Positions 29,173 through 39,974 are shown, numbered from the stretch's first letter. The stretch is 64,000 nucleotides of DNA from an uncultured Granulosicoccus sp. (GCA_937991945.1 CALKLO010000011.1:24344-88343); one strand, 5' to 3'. Numbers and translations: made by a program. Notes: generated from the letters alone by a model not told the origin.

Positions 29173-31560
29173 CTAAGCGGCCCTATTGATAGGTTTGTAC
29201 TCATCCGGGGCTGCCGATGAAACTACGTCGATGTTTCGGCTACTGGTACCAGGCACCTTACGAAGACCCTGTTTTACACTCAGTTGGTAATCATATTCAA
29301 GCAAACCAACGGTATCGTTGTTAAAGACGACATCTAGAGCCCAATCGATGACGACTCGTAGCTTCCTCTCCAAGCTTGGCAGCGTACTGATATAACGATG
29401 CCTGTTGAGCAACCAACCTAGTGCACTGGGTAGCGCTACGCCACGCCACGTCGCCACAGAATACCGACCCATATAGCATTCATATAGCGATTTTTTAATC
29501 GTTTTAAGGTTTTTCGTTTTTAGAGATTGTGAGCTTGCCCAGGCATTGAATGCGGCTAAACGTGCTTGCTCCAGTTGCAACGATAATCGTCGTTGTGGGT
29601 TTTTCCTCAGCGTTTCTGAATAAGACGCCAGCCAGACTTTTTCTGACAGTGCGAATGACAAGTTAGAGTTTCGTATTTCATGGGGCATGTTGCTCGCATC
29701 TTTAAACGTCGGAAGCACGTCACGTGTTTGCAAATTGATGACAACATCCATCGCGATAGCTTTACCGTTCAGAAGCCTTAACGAATCTGAGCAGAGAGTG
29801 GCTACACGTTTTGCATCAACCACCTTTATTTTTCGTTTACTAAAATGCTTAGCTCTAAGCCTGAGAATCGTTTCACTCATATTCCGCCGATCTTCTTCAT
29901 GCTCTAAAATCACCACGTTGACACTGGCTGAGCGAGCTATACCACGCTCTGTTTTGAGCATTTCCAACAAAGCATGTACTTCCATGGCTAGCGCTGATCC
30001 ACGCTCTCCACCGCCATATATGGCTACCTTGAATGGCCGAACCGATGTATGCCATTCACCACTTCTACCAATAAGAAAACCTAAGAGTTGCTGTTTCAGC
30101 TGTAGTGCATCAACCACACTCGACAAATGAGCAACACCTTCCGAATCAGTCGCACTTTCACTGGATCGATCGACCTCAGGCTCATTGGCAACAATCAACT
30201 GGTCATATGATAGAGTTCTGGAGGCACCACCCGGACCGCTGAATGATAGGGTTTTATCCATTGTATCGATAGTTTGCGTTTTGCCTAACACTAGGTGTGT
30301 ACGCTCCAGCACCTTCGACAAAGGATTAATTAACGTGGTGGGCTGCACTGCGCCCGACACCACCTCAGGCAACATACTAGTGAACTGTATGTCCGAGCGA
30401 TGACTCAGTACCGATACACGGACGTTACTACTATGCGGCAGTATTTTTTCTAGGTATTGCGCTGCTGCGACACTGCCTATTGAATTACCAACAATCACAA
30501 TATGTGCAGCAGCATCGGTAGCAGATCGTTTACGCCATTGCCCATTTCCGTTGAATAGAAAAGAAATTGCCACGCCGTAGTACAACATATGCGACGTCAA
30601 AGTTTCTGCATCGGATAAACAGATGGCAAAAAATATAAATGCACCAATAAGCACTACTGACAAAAATCTTAACAAAACACCAAAGATGACCAATAAACCA
30701 ATAGAAACCTCAACAGCTGCAATAATCAGCACGAACACATCTGGTCTTAATCCCAATATTGGCAGATCATGCACATCGATTATTGCCAACATCAAGTTAG
30801 GCTGCATGACTTTAAAATATATCGCCAGGAATAAAAAATTACACCCTGCAAGCACCCTTAATAAAAACTGAGCTCGGCTAATCGATGCATTCTCTACGAG
30901 CTTAAGGCAAAATCTGCGTATAAAACTAGGTACAGGCATTGGGACAAAATAGCTTCCACCGCCTGCAAAAAATAAGTAAAGCGCAACACCTGCATACACG
31001 GGAGCGTACGCCACTGCAGCCATACCCGTTAAATAGAGCGCAAAACCCACTAGCATCAAACACGCTATTGCAGCACCACGTACGTATAGCCCTATAATAA
31101 GAGAGATAGCAATGGATACCTCTGCCCAGCGAAGCCACTGCCAACCTAGCGGTAGTTCACTGATGAGAATGTCTGGCGCGAGTAAAGTCGGGTGACTCCA
31201 AACCTCATTACCAAACCGTGGCTCAACAGCCAAGGCAGAGGACATCAATACCCAACTTAAACAGGCTCTAAGCACGACAGCACTGTAAGGCCTCATACCG
31301 CGCATTTTCGCGCGGAACAGTGGGAAAAGTTCGTTAGCACCCCGCTGGTGTAATTTAAACAGAAGCCCGTTAATCAGTAACGCGATAACAATGGTGAGCA
31401 CCGTTGGAAGTGTCAGGCTTGTATATGTCTCAGGAAGTGGCTTGTTACTCCAATCACCCACAACGTCCTTGGTTAGCACCCACATTTCATGAGCCAACAC
31501 ACTCGAAGGTACAAGTGTCAGCAGCACTAAGTAACTGGGTATAGTAAGACGCGATTTCAT
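29173..31560 (-). CDS. Fusion of an N-terminal DoxX-like multi-TM domain with a C-terminal NDH-2-like FAD/NAD(P) oxidoreductase domain
   Basis: Signal-like N-terminus and about 10 TM segments; then HIVIVGNSIGSVAAAQYLEKI, VAIYGGGERGSALAMEV, and NDH-2-like C-terminus ATWRGVALPSALGWLLNRHRYISTLPSLERKLRVVIDWALDVVF; start MKSRL at 31560 preferred over 31590. Confidence 0.7.
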   Translation of the reverse strand: MKSRLTIPSYLVLLTLVPSSVLAHEMWVLTKDVVGDWSNKPLPETYTSLTLPTVLTIVIALLINGLLFKLHQRGANELFPLFRAKMRGMRPYSAVVLRACLSWVLMSSALAVEPRFGNEVWSHPTLLAPDILISELPLGWQWLRWAEVSIAISLIIGLYVRGAAIACLMLVGFALYLTGMAAVAYAPVYAGVALYLFFAGGGSYFVPMPVPSFIRRFCLKLVENASISRAQFLLRVLAGCNFLFLAIYFKVMQPNLMLAIIDVHDLPILGLRPDVFVLIIAAVEVSIGLLVIFGVLLRFLSVVLIGAFIFFAICLSDAETLTSHMLYYGVAISFLFNGNGQWRKRSATDAAAHIVIVGNSIGSVAAAQYLEKILPHSSNVRVSVLSHRSDIQFTSMLPEVVSGAVQPTTLINPLSKVLERTHLVLGKTQTIDTMDKTLSFSGPGGASRTLSYDQLIVANEPEVDRSSESATDSEGVAHLSSVVDALQLKQQLLGFLIGRSGEWHTSVRPFKVAIYGGGERGSALAMEVHALLEMLKTERGIARSASVNVVILEHEEDRRNMSETILRLRAKHFSKRKIKVVDAKRVATLCSDSLRLLNGKAIAMDVVINLQTRDVLPTFKDASNMPHEIRNSNLSFALSEKVWLASYSETLRKNPQRRLSLQLEQARLAAFNAWASSQSLKTKNLKTIKKSLYECYMGRYSVATWRGVALPSALGWLLNRHRYISTLPSLERKLRVVIDWALDVVFNNDTVGLLEYDYQLSVKQGLRKVPGTSSRNIDVVSSAAPDEYKPINRAA

Positions 31561-31753
31561 CAGCAGTTGATCAGATCTATTTCGAAGCACAAGTAGAACA
31601 ATCCTATGCAGCGTTTATCGGAAAAACGATCTGAATCTGTAGTGAGATAACCTGCAGCTAACTCTGCCTCTTATGGCTAATAACCCGCTATAAATATGGC
31701 TATTTTCGTGCCGAGCAGTACACTATACAAAACCGTCTAGCGCTGGACTATCT

Positions 31754-33796
31754 ATGACAGATCAATCGCAAGGTAACACTCAACATCCCAGAGATGTCCA
31801 GATCATAGAGCATCAAATTATTGTGATGCCGGATGGTTGCGAGCTTTCAGCGCGTATTTGGTTACCTGAAGATGCCGCATTGTCACCCGTTCCTGCCATC
31901 GTCGAGCATCTTCCTTACCGTAAACGAGACGGTACGATAGTGCGTGACTGTATGAACCACCCGTGGTTTGCAAGCCATGGCTACGCATGCATCAGAGTCG
32001 ATATGCGAGGTAACGGTGACTCCCAAGGCCTCATGCTCGATGAATACACACAGCAGGAATTACAGGATGCATGCGATGTTATTCAATGGGCCACACAACA
32101 AGAGTGGTGTACTGGCGCTGTCGGCATGATGGGAATTTCGTGGGGAGGCTTCAACGCACTGCAAGTAGCAAGTATGCAACCGCCTGCGTTAAAAGCCATA
32201 GTAACGGTTTGCTCAACCGTCGACCGCTTTGCCGACGACATACACTTTAAAGGCGGATGCTTGCTTGGCGAAAATATAGGCTGGGCAGCTAACATGTTGT
32301 CTTACTCATCGCGCCCGCCAGATCCCATGTTGGTTGGAGACCAATGGCGTACGCTTTGGCTTTCTCGACTCGAGAACATGCCGTTCCTTGCAACCACCTG
32401 GATCGGTAATCAAGCACGCGATGCCTATTGGAAACATGGCTCAGTATGCGAAGACTACTCAGCTATAAAAGCTGCTGTGCTGACAATCGGTGGATGGCAC
32501 GATGGGTATCGCAATACGATCTCACATTTGGTTGAAAATCTAGAGTCACCGGTTAAGGGTATTGTCGGACCTTGGATACACAAATACCCTCACTACGCTG
32601 CCCCAGCCCCTCAAATCGGATTTTTACAAGAATCCCTTCGGTGGTGGGATCACTGGTTGAAAGGTATGGACAATGACGTTAAAACCTTACCAGCCTATCG
32701 TGCCTATCTAATGGACGCACTGCCTCCCGCGCCTTGGTATGACGAACGCCCCGGTCGGTGGATAGCCGAAGACGCTTGGCCCTCTCCTCATAGTGCTAGT
32801 CGACAGTACACCGCACGACACAGTGCCAATGGATTGATGACACTGGCAACTGATGCATTAGGCTCACAGGGCCTGCTTAATATAAAAATAAACAGCCCAG
32901 CACATTGCGGAACACAAACCGGTGAGTACTTCCCCTTTACGTTTGGCCCTGAACTGCCAGATGATCAGCGTAGCGACGATAACCTAAGTTGCTGCTTTGA
33001 TACCACACCCACTGACACTGCCATGAACATTGTCGGTGCACCTAGCGTTAGCTTCCTATGCAGTTCGGATCAACCTTTCGCACAACTTATTGTTCGTCTG
33101 TGCGATGTCATGCCCGATGGCCGTTCATCTCTGATTACTCTGGGTATGCTGAACTTAACCCATGCTGTTTCACATGAGTTTCCAACACAGCTAGGCAACG
33201 GCCAACACATTCACGCTAACATCAACCTTGATCAAATCGCTTATAGACTTCCCGCGGGTCATAAGCTTCGGCTGGCAGTTTCTACTAGCTACTGGCCATT
33301 TGTTTGGCCATCGCCCGAAGCCTCAACCGTTACCCTATTCAACGCAAGTTTGGAGCTACCACTTCGCCCCGATAAAACCCTTGAAGACGAGTGCGCGTTT
33401 GACCCACCAGAGACCGCCGACGGGTGGAAACATGAGGTTATTCGGCCAAGTCACTCAACAAGAGAACGTACGGTAGATTCGAAAACCGGCATACACACCA
33501 CGCTTATTCATAACGATTTTGGCGAAAATAAGGATCTTGATCATCTATTAGTCAGCGGTAGTTCTGTCACTGAGAAATTCGCTATTCATCCAGATACCCC
33601 TCAGTCAGCGACCGCTGACATCACTTGGCAGCAAACGTTAAGCCGTAATGATTGGCATATTAAGACAACGGCGATTATGCACATGCACGCCGATGCTCAA
33701 TGGTTCTACATCACAGGTTCACTGAGTGCTTGGGAAAACAAAGCACTCGTGTTTGAACGTCACTATGATGAAAAAGTGCAACGCCGCTTTGTGTAG
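31754..33796 (+). CDS. CocE/NonD family hydrolase (S15 X-Pro dipeptidyl-peptidase-like)
   Basis: MPDGCELSARIWLPEDA, EHLPYRKRDGT, nucleophile GISWGGFNALQVA, C-terminal jelly-roll DQIAYRLPAGHKLRLAVSTSYWPFVWPSPE. Confidence 0.9.
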   Translation: MTDQSQGNTQHPRDVQIIEHQIIVMPDGCELSARIWLPEDAALSPVPAIVEHLPYRKRDGTIVRDCMNHPWFASHGYACIRVDMRGNGDSQGLMLDEYTQQELQDACDVIQWATQQEWCTGAVGMMGISWGGFNALQVASMQPPALKAIVTVCSTVDRFADDIHFKGGCLLGENIGWAANMLSYSSRPPDPMLVGDQWRTLWLSRLENMPFLATTWIGNQARDAYWKHGSVCEDYSAIKAAVLTIGGWHDGYRNTISHLVENLESPVKGIVGPWIHKYPHYAAPAPQIGFLQESLRWWDHWLKGMDNDVKTLPAYRAYLMDALPPAPWYDERPGRWIAEDAWPSPHSASRQYTARHSANGLMTLATDALGSQGLLNIKINSPAHCGTQTGEYFPFTFGPELPDDQRSDDNLSCCFDTTPTDTAMNIVGAPSVSFLCSSDQPFAQLIVRLCDVMPDGRSSLITLGMLNLTHAVSHEFPTQLGNGQHIHANINLDQIAYRLPAGHKLRLAVSTSYWPFVWPSPEASTVTLFNASLELPLRPDKTLEDECAFDPPETADGWKHEVIRPSHSTRERTVDSKTGIHTTLIHNDFGENKDLDHLLVSGSSVTEKFAIHPDTPQSATADITWQQTLSRNDWHIKTTAIMHMHADAQWFYITGSLSAWENKALVFERHYDEKVQRRFV

Positions 33797-33821
33797 TGCC
33801 AGTATTATCTGTATAGAAAAT

Positions 33822-35429
33822 CTATGCGCGCTCTTTTAAAAGCGTACTAAGCCAATCGGGGTCCATCTCAGGCACCGACGATAACAACAGCTCGGTGTAG
33901 GCTGGATGTGGCGGTGACAGAATGTCGCTTTTCAGCCCCTGCTCAACAACCTCTCCCTGATACATCACAACAATTTCGTCAGAGATCGCTTTGACAGTGG
34001 CTATGTCGTGAGTGATAAACAAATAACTGATTCCGAACTCTTGCTGCAAACGTAATAGCAGCTGGAGTATGCCCTCTTGCACAATTTGATCGAGGGCAGA
34101 AGTCACTTCATCGCAAATAATGACATCAGGCTCTGCCGCTAATGCTCGCGCAATACACACTCGCTGTTTCTGACCTCCAGATAACTCCGACGGATACCGA
34201 TCTAAAAACGATTCATCGAGCTCAATCATTGTCAACAACTCAAGAACCCGTTGTTCACGCGCAGCACCGCTCAAACCTAAGTAGAACTCTAAGGGTCTAC
34301 CAATAATTTCATCGACCGTTTGCCGCGGATTCATGGCGGTATCAGCCATCTGATAAATCATTTGAATGCGCTGAAGCTGACTTTGCGTACGAGACTTAAG
34401 CCCTGACGGGAGTGCCTCACCATTGAACTGCACGGTGCCCGCAGTTGGTGGTAACAATCCAGTTATTACTCTAGCGGCCGTGGACTTTCCTGACCCCGAC
34501 TCCCCAACGACAGCAACCGTTTTACCGCGTGGTAAATTGATAGAGACGTTATGTAAAACTTTGCTTGAACCGTATGCCGCATCTATCCCTTGCATGGATA
34601 ACACAATGTCCTCACCCTTCTCTTCTGTCTTTTCGAGTGCACGCACTGACCACAGGGAACGCGTATAAGCCTCTTTAGGCGACTCAAGCATGACTCGTGT
34701 TTCAGCCTCCTCTACTTCTTCTCCATAGCGCAGCACTTTAATGTCATCGGCCATTTGCGCAACTACGGCAAGGTCATGGGTGATGTAGATCGCCGCAGCC
34801 CCATAGTGCTCCACAATTTTTCGCATAGCTGACAAGACCTCAACCTGAGTGGTCACATCGAGTGCCGTTGTCGGCTCGTCAAAAATAATTAAATCTGGAC
34901 GCGACGACATTGCCATGGCCGTCATGACGCGCTGTAACTGTCCACCTGACACTTGATGTGGGTAGCGCTCACCGATATTAGATGCATCGGGAAGTTGTAG
35001 GGATTCATAAAGGGCAATTGCATCGCTGCGCGATTCGTCACGGCTACTGATACCAGCACGTACTGTTGCCTCACAGGTTTGATCAATAAGCCTGTGCGCA
35101 GGATTAAATGCGGCAGCCGCTGACTGCGCGACATAAGCAATACGAGTCCCCCAAAAAGCGCGCTTTTCAGTTTCTGACAGCGCTATAAGCTCAGTGCCAT
35201 TGAAATGAACAGTGCCTTGGGTAAAACGGCAGCCGGGTCGTACAAATCCCATTGCAGCTAAACCGAGTGTGGATTTTCCTGCACCCGATTCACCTATTAC
35301 GCCCAACACCTGCCCGCGTTTAAGCGTTAGATCCACGCCCTTGATAATGGGGTGCCACTGCTCGTCTGCAAAACCCTCAATATGAACGTTTCGCATTTCC
35401 AGCAACACATCGTTGTGCTCAATGCTCAT
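33822..35429 (-). CDS. Peptide/oligopeptide ABC transporter, fused dual ATP-binding protein (DppD-DppF-like)
   Basis: Two Walker A motifs (GESGAGKST, GESGSGKST) and two signatures (VSGGQLQRV, LSGGQKQRV). Confidence 0.93.
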   Translation of the reverse strand: MSIEHNDVLLEMRNVHIEGFADEQWHPIIKGVDLTLKRGQVLGVIGESGAGKSTLGLAAMGFVRPGCRFTQGTVHFNGTELIALSETEKRAFWGTRIAYVAQSAAAAFNPAHRLIDQTCEATVRAGISSRDESRSDAIALYESLQLPDASNIGERYPHQVSGGQLQRVMTAMAMSSRPDLIIFDEPTTALDVTTQVEVLSAMRKIVEHYGAAAIYITHDLAVVAQMADDIKVLRYGEEVEEAETRVMLESPKEAYTRSLWSVRALEKTEEKGEDIVLSMQGIDAAYGSSKVLHNVSINLPRGKTVAVVGESGSGKSTAARVITGLLPPTAGTVQFNGEALPSGLKSRTQSQLQRIQMIYQMADTAMNPRQTVDEIIGRPLEFYLGLSGAAREQRVLELLTMIELDESFLDRYPSELSGGQKQRVCIARALAAEPDVIICDEVTSALDQIVQEGILQLLLRLQQEFGISYLFITHDIATVKAISDEIVVMYQGEVVEQGLKSDILSPPHPAYTELLLSSVPEMDPDWLSTLLKERA

Positions 35430-36339
35430 CTTTTAAACCGCTTGAGGTGTGCAGGAACCAGTCGACCACAAAATTCACCGCCACCGTTAACAGTGCGATT
35501 GCCGCAGCAGGTAGTAATGGAGTCAGCCCAGCCTTGATATCGTACTGTGCAAATTGAATGAGTGATGCGTTCTCGCGGACCATGGATCCCCAATCAGCCG
35601 TTGGCGGTTGAATACCAACGCCCAAAAAGGATAAGGCGGCGATGGTTAAAAAAACAAACGAAAAGCGCAAACCAAATTCGGCAATAAGTGGCGGCATGAT
35701 GTTGGGCAGTATTTCCCGCCGCATAATCCAGCCGATTTTTTCTCCGCGCAACTTCGCGGCCTCTACGTAATCCATGACCACCACATTGATGGCAACAGCG
35801 CGTGTTAGTCGAAACACACGCGTGGAATCTAGTATCGCGATGATAACGATCAAACTCGTTACCGTAGAACCAAAAATAGACAGCAGCATCAATGCAAAAA
35901 TCAATGAAGGAATGGCCATCAAAACGTCAACCGCACGGCTTAGTATTTGATCCAACCAACTTCGATTAATGGCAGCGACTAGACCTAACCCGCCCCCTAT
36001 AGCAAACGATAACAACGTCGTTACAAAAGCAATACCCATGGTGTTGCGAGCACCGTAAATTAAACGGGTAAATATATCGCGTCCAATTTGATCTGTGCCA
36101 AATCGATGCGCCTCCTCCCAAGGACCAAACGGTGCGGGGAAAATCTCAGCCTCACCATAGGGCGCTAGTAGTGGTGCGAACAGCGCAACAACAATATAGG
36201 CACTGAGAACAATGAGACCGAACCACGCAGACACAGGCGCTTTTTTCAAAGCCAGCCAGATGCGTTCAAGTCGACCTCTACGTTTTCTTACAACGGCAAC
36301 TTCGGCTGCCGCTGCGTACGATTCTGGTGCCTCGTTCAT
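35419..36339 (-). CDS. Peptide ABC transporter permease (DppC-like)
   Basis: FGTDQIGRDIFTRLIYGARNTM; AAKLRGEKIGWIMRREILPNIMPPLI. Confidence 0.93.
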   Translation of the reverse strand: MNEAPESYAAAAEVAVVRKRRGRLERIWLALKKAPVSAWFGLIVLSAYIVVALFAPLLAPYGEAEIFPAPFGPWEEAHRFGTDQIGRDIFTRLIYGARNTMGIAFVTTLLSFAIGGGLGLVAAINRSWLDQILSRAVDVLMAIPSLIFALMLLSIFGSTVTSLIVIIAILDSTRVFRLTRAVAINVVVMDYVEAAKLRGEKIGWIMRREILPNIMPPLIAEFGLRFSFVFLTIAALSFLGVGIQPPTADWGSMVRENASLIQFAQYDIKAGLTPLLPAAAIALLTVAVNFVVDWFLHTSSGLKDEH

Positions 36340-37358
36340 CGTGGATGCAATAGCCTGGGGTTGGTGACTATGCCTATGACATCGGCAATGAGATTAAGCA
36401 CAATGTAGGTACTAGCGAATATCAACGCACAGGCTTGCACCACGGGTGTGTCTCGCGCAGTAACAGAATCGACCATAAGTTGACCTATGCCTGGGTAGAC
36501 AAATACAACCTCCACCACCACCACGCCCACAACCAAATACGCTAAGTTAAAGGCGATGACGGTTGCAATCGGTGCCCATGCGTTGGGAAGCGCATGCTTT
36601 AAAATAACTTCTGATCGAGAGGCACCTTTCAAAAGAGCCATTTCAATATAGGGGCTCGCTAACAAATTGATAATTGCAGCTCGCGTCATTCTCATCATGT
36701 GAGCCACGATAACCAATGTCAGTGTTATCGCTGGCAATGCAATGCGTCGCAGACGTTCGCCAAACTCCGTTGAGGCATCGACGTTGGCTAACGAAGGAAA
36801 AACAGGCCACAACGAGGACAGCAACAAAATCAAAATATAAGCGACGAAAAACTCTGGCATAGAAATGGTCGTTAACGTCAATGCGTTTACGCCTCTATCG
36901 TAGAGCGAGTTTCTATAGAGAGCGGCCGTTAAACCGATAAGCAGTGCTAACGGTACGGCTATGATCGCTGTGACCCCAGCTAGAAAAAGTGTGTTCTTCA
37001 GTCTCGGTGCTATTAACTCCGCCACTGATCGGGACCGATCAACTCCCGAGGCTGCTCGTCCTGAAAACGACGTGCCAAAGTCTCCTTTCAAGACTGAGGA
37101 CACCCAATCTAGGTATCGAACAGGTGCAGGTTTGTCGAGCCCAAGTTCTTTTCGAAACGCCGCGACCGTCTCAGTCGTGGCGGCTTGGCCCAGAACTGCT
37201 TCGCCAAAGTCACCAGGCAACAATGAAATTGAGCTAAAAATAATGGCCGAGACGACGAACAGTGTCGCAACGCCTAGTCCGAGTCGTTTCAATATTGTGG
37301 CAAGTACAGGGTGCAATATAATTCTTTTTCTCCGTAGTCCTTGTCTGAACAGCACCAA
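36336..37358 (-). CDS. Peptide ABC transporter permease (DppB-like)
   Basis: KRLGLGVATLFVVSAIIF, LKGASRSEVILKHALPNAWAPIATV, VVVEVVFVYPGIGQLMVDSV. Confidence 0.93.
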   Translation of the reverse strand: MVLFRQGLRRKRIILHPVLATILKRLGLGVATLFVVSAIIFSSISLLPGDFGEAVLGQAATTETVAAFRKELGLDKPAPVRYLDWVSSVLKGDFGTSFSGRAASGVDRSRSVAELIAPRLKNTLFLAGVTAIIAVPLALLIGLTAALYRNSLYDRGVNALTLTTISMPEFFVAYILILLLSSLWPVFPSLANVDASTEFGERLRRIALPAITLTLVIVAHMMRMTRAAIINLLASPYIEMALLKGASRSEVILKHALPNAWAPIATVIAFNLAYLVVGVVVVEVVFVYPGIGQLMVDSVTARDTPVVQACALIFASTYIVLNLIADVIGIVTNPRLLHPR

Positions 37359-37483
37359 TCTGGTGAAATGACGTCACAAGTATGGCAGTAAACGGATGCA
37401 CTTTTCCATAGTTAGTAAATTTTAGCCATAACAACGGGCGCCGCTTAGCGCCGCATAGCCACCGACTTAGAGGATTTTTCTTT

Positions 37484-39088
37484 ATGAAAAAGCACGTCAT
37501 TATCGATCAGGCCAACCAGCTAACTGCTGGCAGGATAAGCCGCCGACGTTTCATCATGACAGCTCTAGCCGCTGGAGCGAGCTTGCCGTTCGCTATGACA
37601 ATGGCCACAAACGCCATTGCCGCAACACCCAAAAAAGGTGGACGGCTTCGCCAAGGTTTGGGCTACGGCTCAACAACGGACACATTGGATCCAGGCACCT
37701 CTGAGAACGGCTTTACTCAGGCACTGAACTATACCTACGGAAATCAACTCACTGAAGTAGGTAGCGACGGTGCCTTACGCGCTGAATTGTGCGAAAGCTA
37801 TGAGCCTTCTGCAGATGCTAAAACATGGATGTTCAAACTGCGTAATGGCGTTGAATTTCACAATGGCAAGACACTAACCGCTGACGATGTTATTGCCACA
37901 TTCAATTACCATCGTGGTGAAGACTCTAAGTCTGCTGCAAAAGGGTTACTCAGTGCCATCAAAGATATTCGCAAAGACGGCGATGATATGGTTATCTTTG
38001 ACTTGGAAGATGGCAACGCCGATTTCCCGTTTATCGTTAGTGATTATCACCTGATCATTCAGGCTGCTAAAGATGGAAACATTGATGCGCTGTCAGGTAT
38101 CGGCACAGGTGGCTATGTGCTCGATTCATTTGAACCTGGCGTACGTGCTCTATCAACACGCAACCCCAACTACTTTAAAGCTGACAGCGCTCACTTTGAC
38201 GAAATCGAGTTACTTTCGATTCTAGATATTACGGCCCGACAAAATGCCGTCATGAATGGTGATGCAGATGTGGTCGACAACATTGATCCTAAAACTGTGT
38301 CGCTACTCGCTAGAGCACCGAACCTAGAGATTCTAGAAACCACAGGTACTCAGCACTACACATTTCCTATGCGACTAGACGTTGAACCGTTTGGAAACCG
38401 CGACTTACGCATGGCGCTTAAATACGCGATTAAACGTCAAGAACTAGTGGACAAGATACTACTAGGCCACGGTGTTGCTGGTAACGATATTCCTGTATCC
38501 GCCGCTATGCCTTTCCTCAATACAGATATTGAGCAAAGAGAATTTGACCCTGAAAAAGCGGCTGAGTATTACAAGGCATCTGGACACAGCGGCACCATTA
38601 AACTGTCAGCCTCTGATGCAGCCTTCGCAGGTGCAGTAGATGCCGCTCAGTTAATTGCAGCTTCTGCCAAGGAAGCCGGTATTGATATTGAAGTAGTTCG
38701 CGAACCAAAAGACGGCTACTGGTCAAACGTTTGGAATAAGAAAGGCTGGTGTGCCTGCTACTGGGGTGGCCGCCCTACTCAAGATTGGATGTACTCAGCT
38801 GCTTACACCAATGATACAGAGTGGAACGACACGGCTTGGAAAGGCACCGATGATTCCAAGCGCTTCAATGATGTCGTCGTGTCAGCCAGATCAGAAACTG
38901 ACGACGACGCACGCAAGACGCAATATGGCGAAGCACAGCAGCTGCTACATGACGATGGCGGTGCTATTGTCGCTATGTGGGCAAACTACATTCATGCGCA
39001 TTCTAAAGAGATCACCCATGGTGATAATGTGGCAGCGAATTGGGTTAACGACGGTAACAAAGTTGCCGAACGCTGGTGGTTTGCGTAA
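37484..39088 (+). CDS. Peptide ABC transporter substrate-binding protein (SBP_bac_5), Tat-type signal
   Basis: RISRRRFIMTALAAGASLP Tat motif; GVEFHNGKTLTADDVIATFNY. Confidence 0.93.
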   Translation: MKKHVIIDQANQLTAGRISRRRFIMTALAAGASLPFAMTMATNAIAATPKKGGRLRQGLGYGSTTDTLDPGTSENGFTQALNYTYGNQLTEVGSDGALRAELCESYEPSADAKTWMFKLRNGVEFHNGKTLTADDVIATFNYHRGEDSKSAAKGLLSAIKDIRKDGDDMVIFDLEDGNADFPFIVSDYHLIIQAAKDGNIDALSGIGTGGYVLDSFEPGVRALSTRNPNYFKADSAHFDEIELLSILDITARQNAVMNGDADVVDNIDPKTVSLLARAPNLEILETTGTQHYTFPMRLDVEPFGNRDLRMALKYAIKRQELVDKILLGHGVAGNDIPVSAAMPFLNTDIEQREFDPEKAAEYYKASGHSGTIKLSASDAAFAGAVDAAQLIAASAKEAGIDIEVVREPKDGYWSNVWNKKGWCACYWGGRPTQDWMYSAAYTNDTEWNDTAWKGTDDSKRFNDVVVSARSETDDDARKTQYGEAQQLLHDDGGAIVAMWANYIHAHSKEITHGDNVAANWVNDGNKVAERWWFA

Positions 39089-39119
39089 CACCTTATTGGT
39101 TTAATATCGTGTTTATATC

Positions 39120-39156
39120 GCCTGTAACCTATCTCTAGGTTGCAGGCTTTTTTTTT
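39120..39156 (+). terminator. Rho-independent terminator downstream of the peptide-binding protein gene
   Basis: GCCTGTAACCTA-TCTC-TAGGTTGCAGGC 12-bp stem (one G.T pair) followed by T9. Confidence 0.92.
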
Positions 39157-39163
39157 GGAACTT

Positions 39164-39946
39164 ATGATTTCTTTTCAACTGCAAGGTAAGCGAGCACTGG
39201 TCACAGGTGCGGCATCTGGAATTGGCTTAGCAACAGCTGAGCTACTAGCAAGAAGCGGCGCCACAGTTGCATTAAATGATTTGCCAAACAACCCACTATT
39301 AGACGAGCACGTTAACCGTCTGAAGAACCAAGGGTTTAACGTTTTTGCAGCGCCAGGAAATGTTGCTGACCCTGCAAGCGTAAACACACTATTTGAGAGC
39401 GCAATTACAACGTTAGGTGGTCTCGATTATTTAGTCAATAATGCAGGGACACCCGGAACCCGCGAACCCGTAGCGCCTGACAACTTCGGAATACAAGACG
39501 AAGCCTTCTGGCAAAAGCTTCTCAATATTAATCTACAGGGTCCGGCTCGATGCACAGCTGCAGCGGTTAATGCACTACGCCAAAGTGGTGGAGCTATTGT
39601 TAATACAGCATCCACAGCTGGCCTCATAGGCAACGGCTCAAGTGCTGTCTATGCAGCGACAAAAGCTGGGCTTATCGCTTTAACAAAGGAACACGCCAGA
39701 GCTCTAGGGCCTGATATTCGAGTAAACGCCATTGCACCAGGGATTGTGGAATCTGATTGGGAATGTCGTTTCGAACTACCTCAAAGCGCACTCGACACTG
39801 TGCCATTACAACGTAAAGGACAACCAGAAGAATTTGCCGAAGCTATCGTGTACTTGCTGTGCGCCGGTAGCTACATTACAGGCCATGTCTTGGTGCTAGA
39901 TGGCGGACTAATGGCAGGTACCCGAGACACGCAACTTAGCCTCTAA
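39164..39946 (+). CDS. Short-chain dehydrogenase/reductase
   Basis: Start placed at ATG 39164 because track start 39140 lies within the terminator; VTGAASGIGLATAELL, NNAG, YAATKAGL. Confidence 0.93.
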   Translation: MISFQLQGKRALVTGAASGIGLATAELLARSGATVALNDLPNNPLLDEHVNRLKNQGFNVFAAPGNVADPASVNTLFESAITTLGGLDYLVNNAGTPGTREPVAPDNFGIQDEAFWQKLLNINLQGPARCTAAAVNALRQSGGAIVNTASTAGLIGNGSSAVYAATKAGLIALTKEHARALGPDIRVNAIAPGIVESDWECRFELPQSALDTVPLQRKGQPEEFAEAIVYLLCAGSYITGHVLVLDGGLMAGTRDTQLSL

Positions 39947-39974
39947 CAATAGATGCTCACACTTATCGTACGTA

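Noticed and set aside
37425-37470. GC-rich GCGCCGC direct repeat before the peptide-binding protein gene
   Set aside because: Only a two-copy 7-nt repeat with a weak short stem; not convincing as a regulatory element.
39140-39163. Upstream extension of the SDR ORF
   Set aside because: Lies in the T-tract of the rho-independent terminator; ATG 39164 gives a normal SDR N-terminus.
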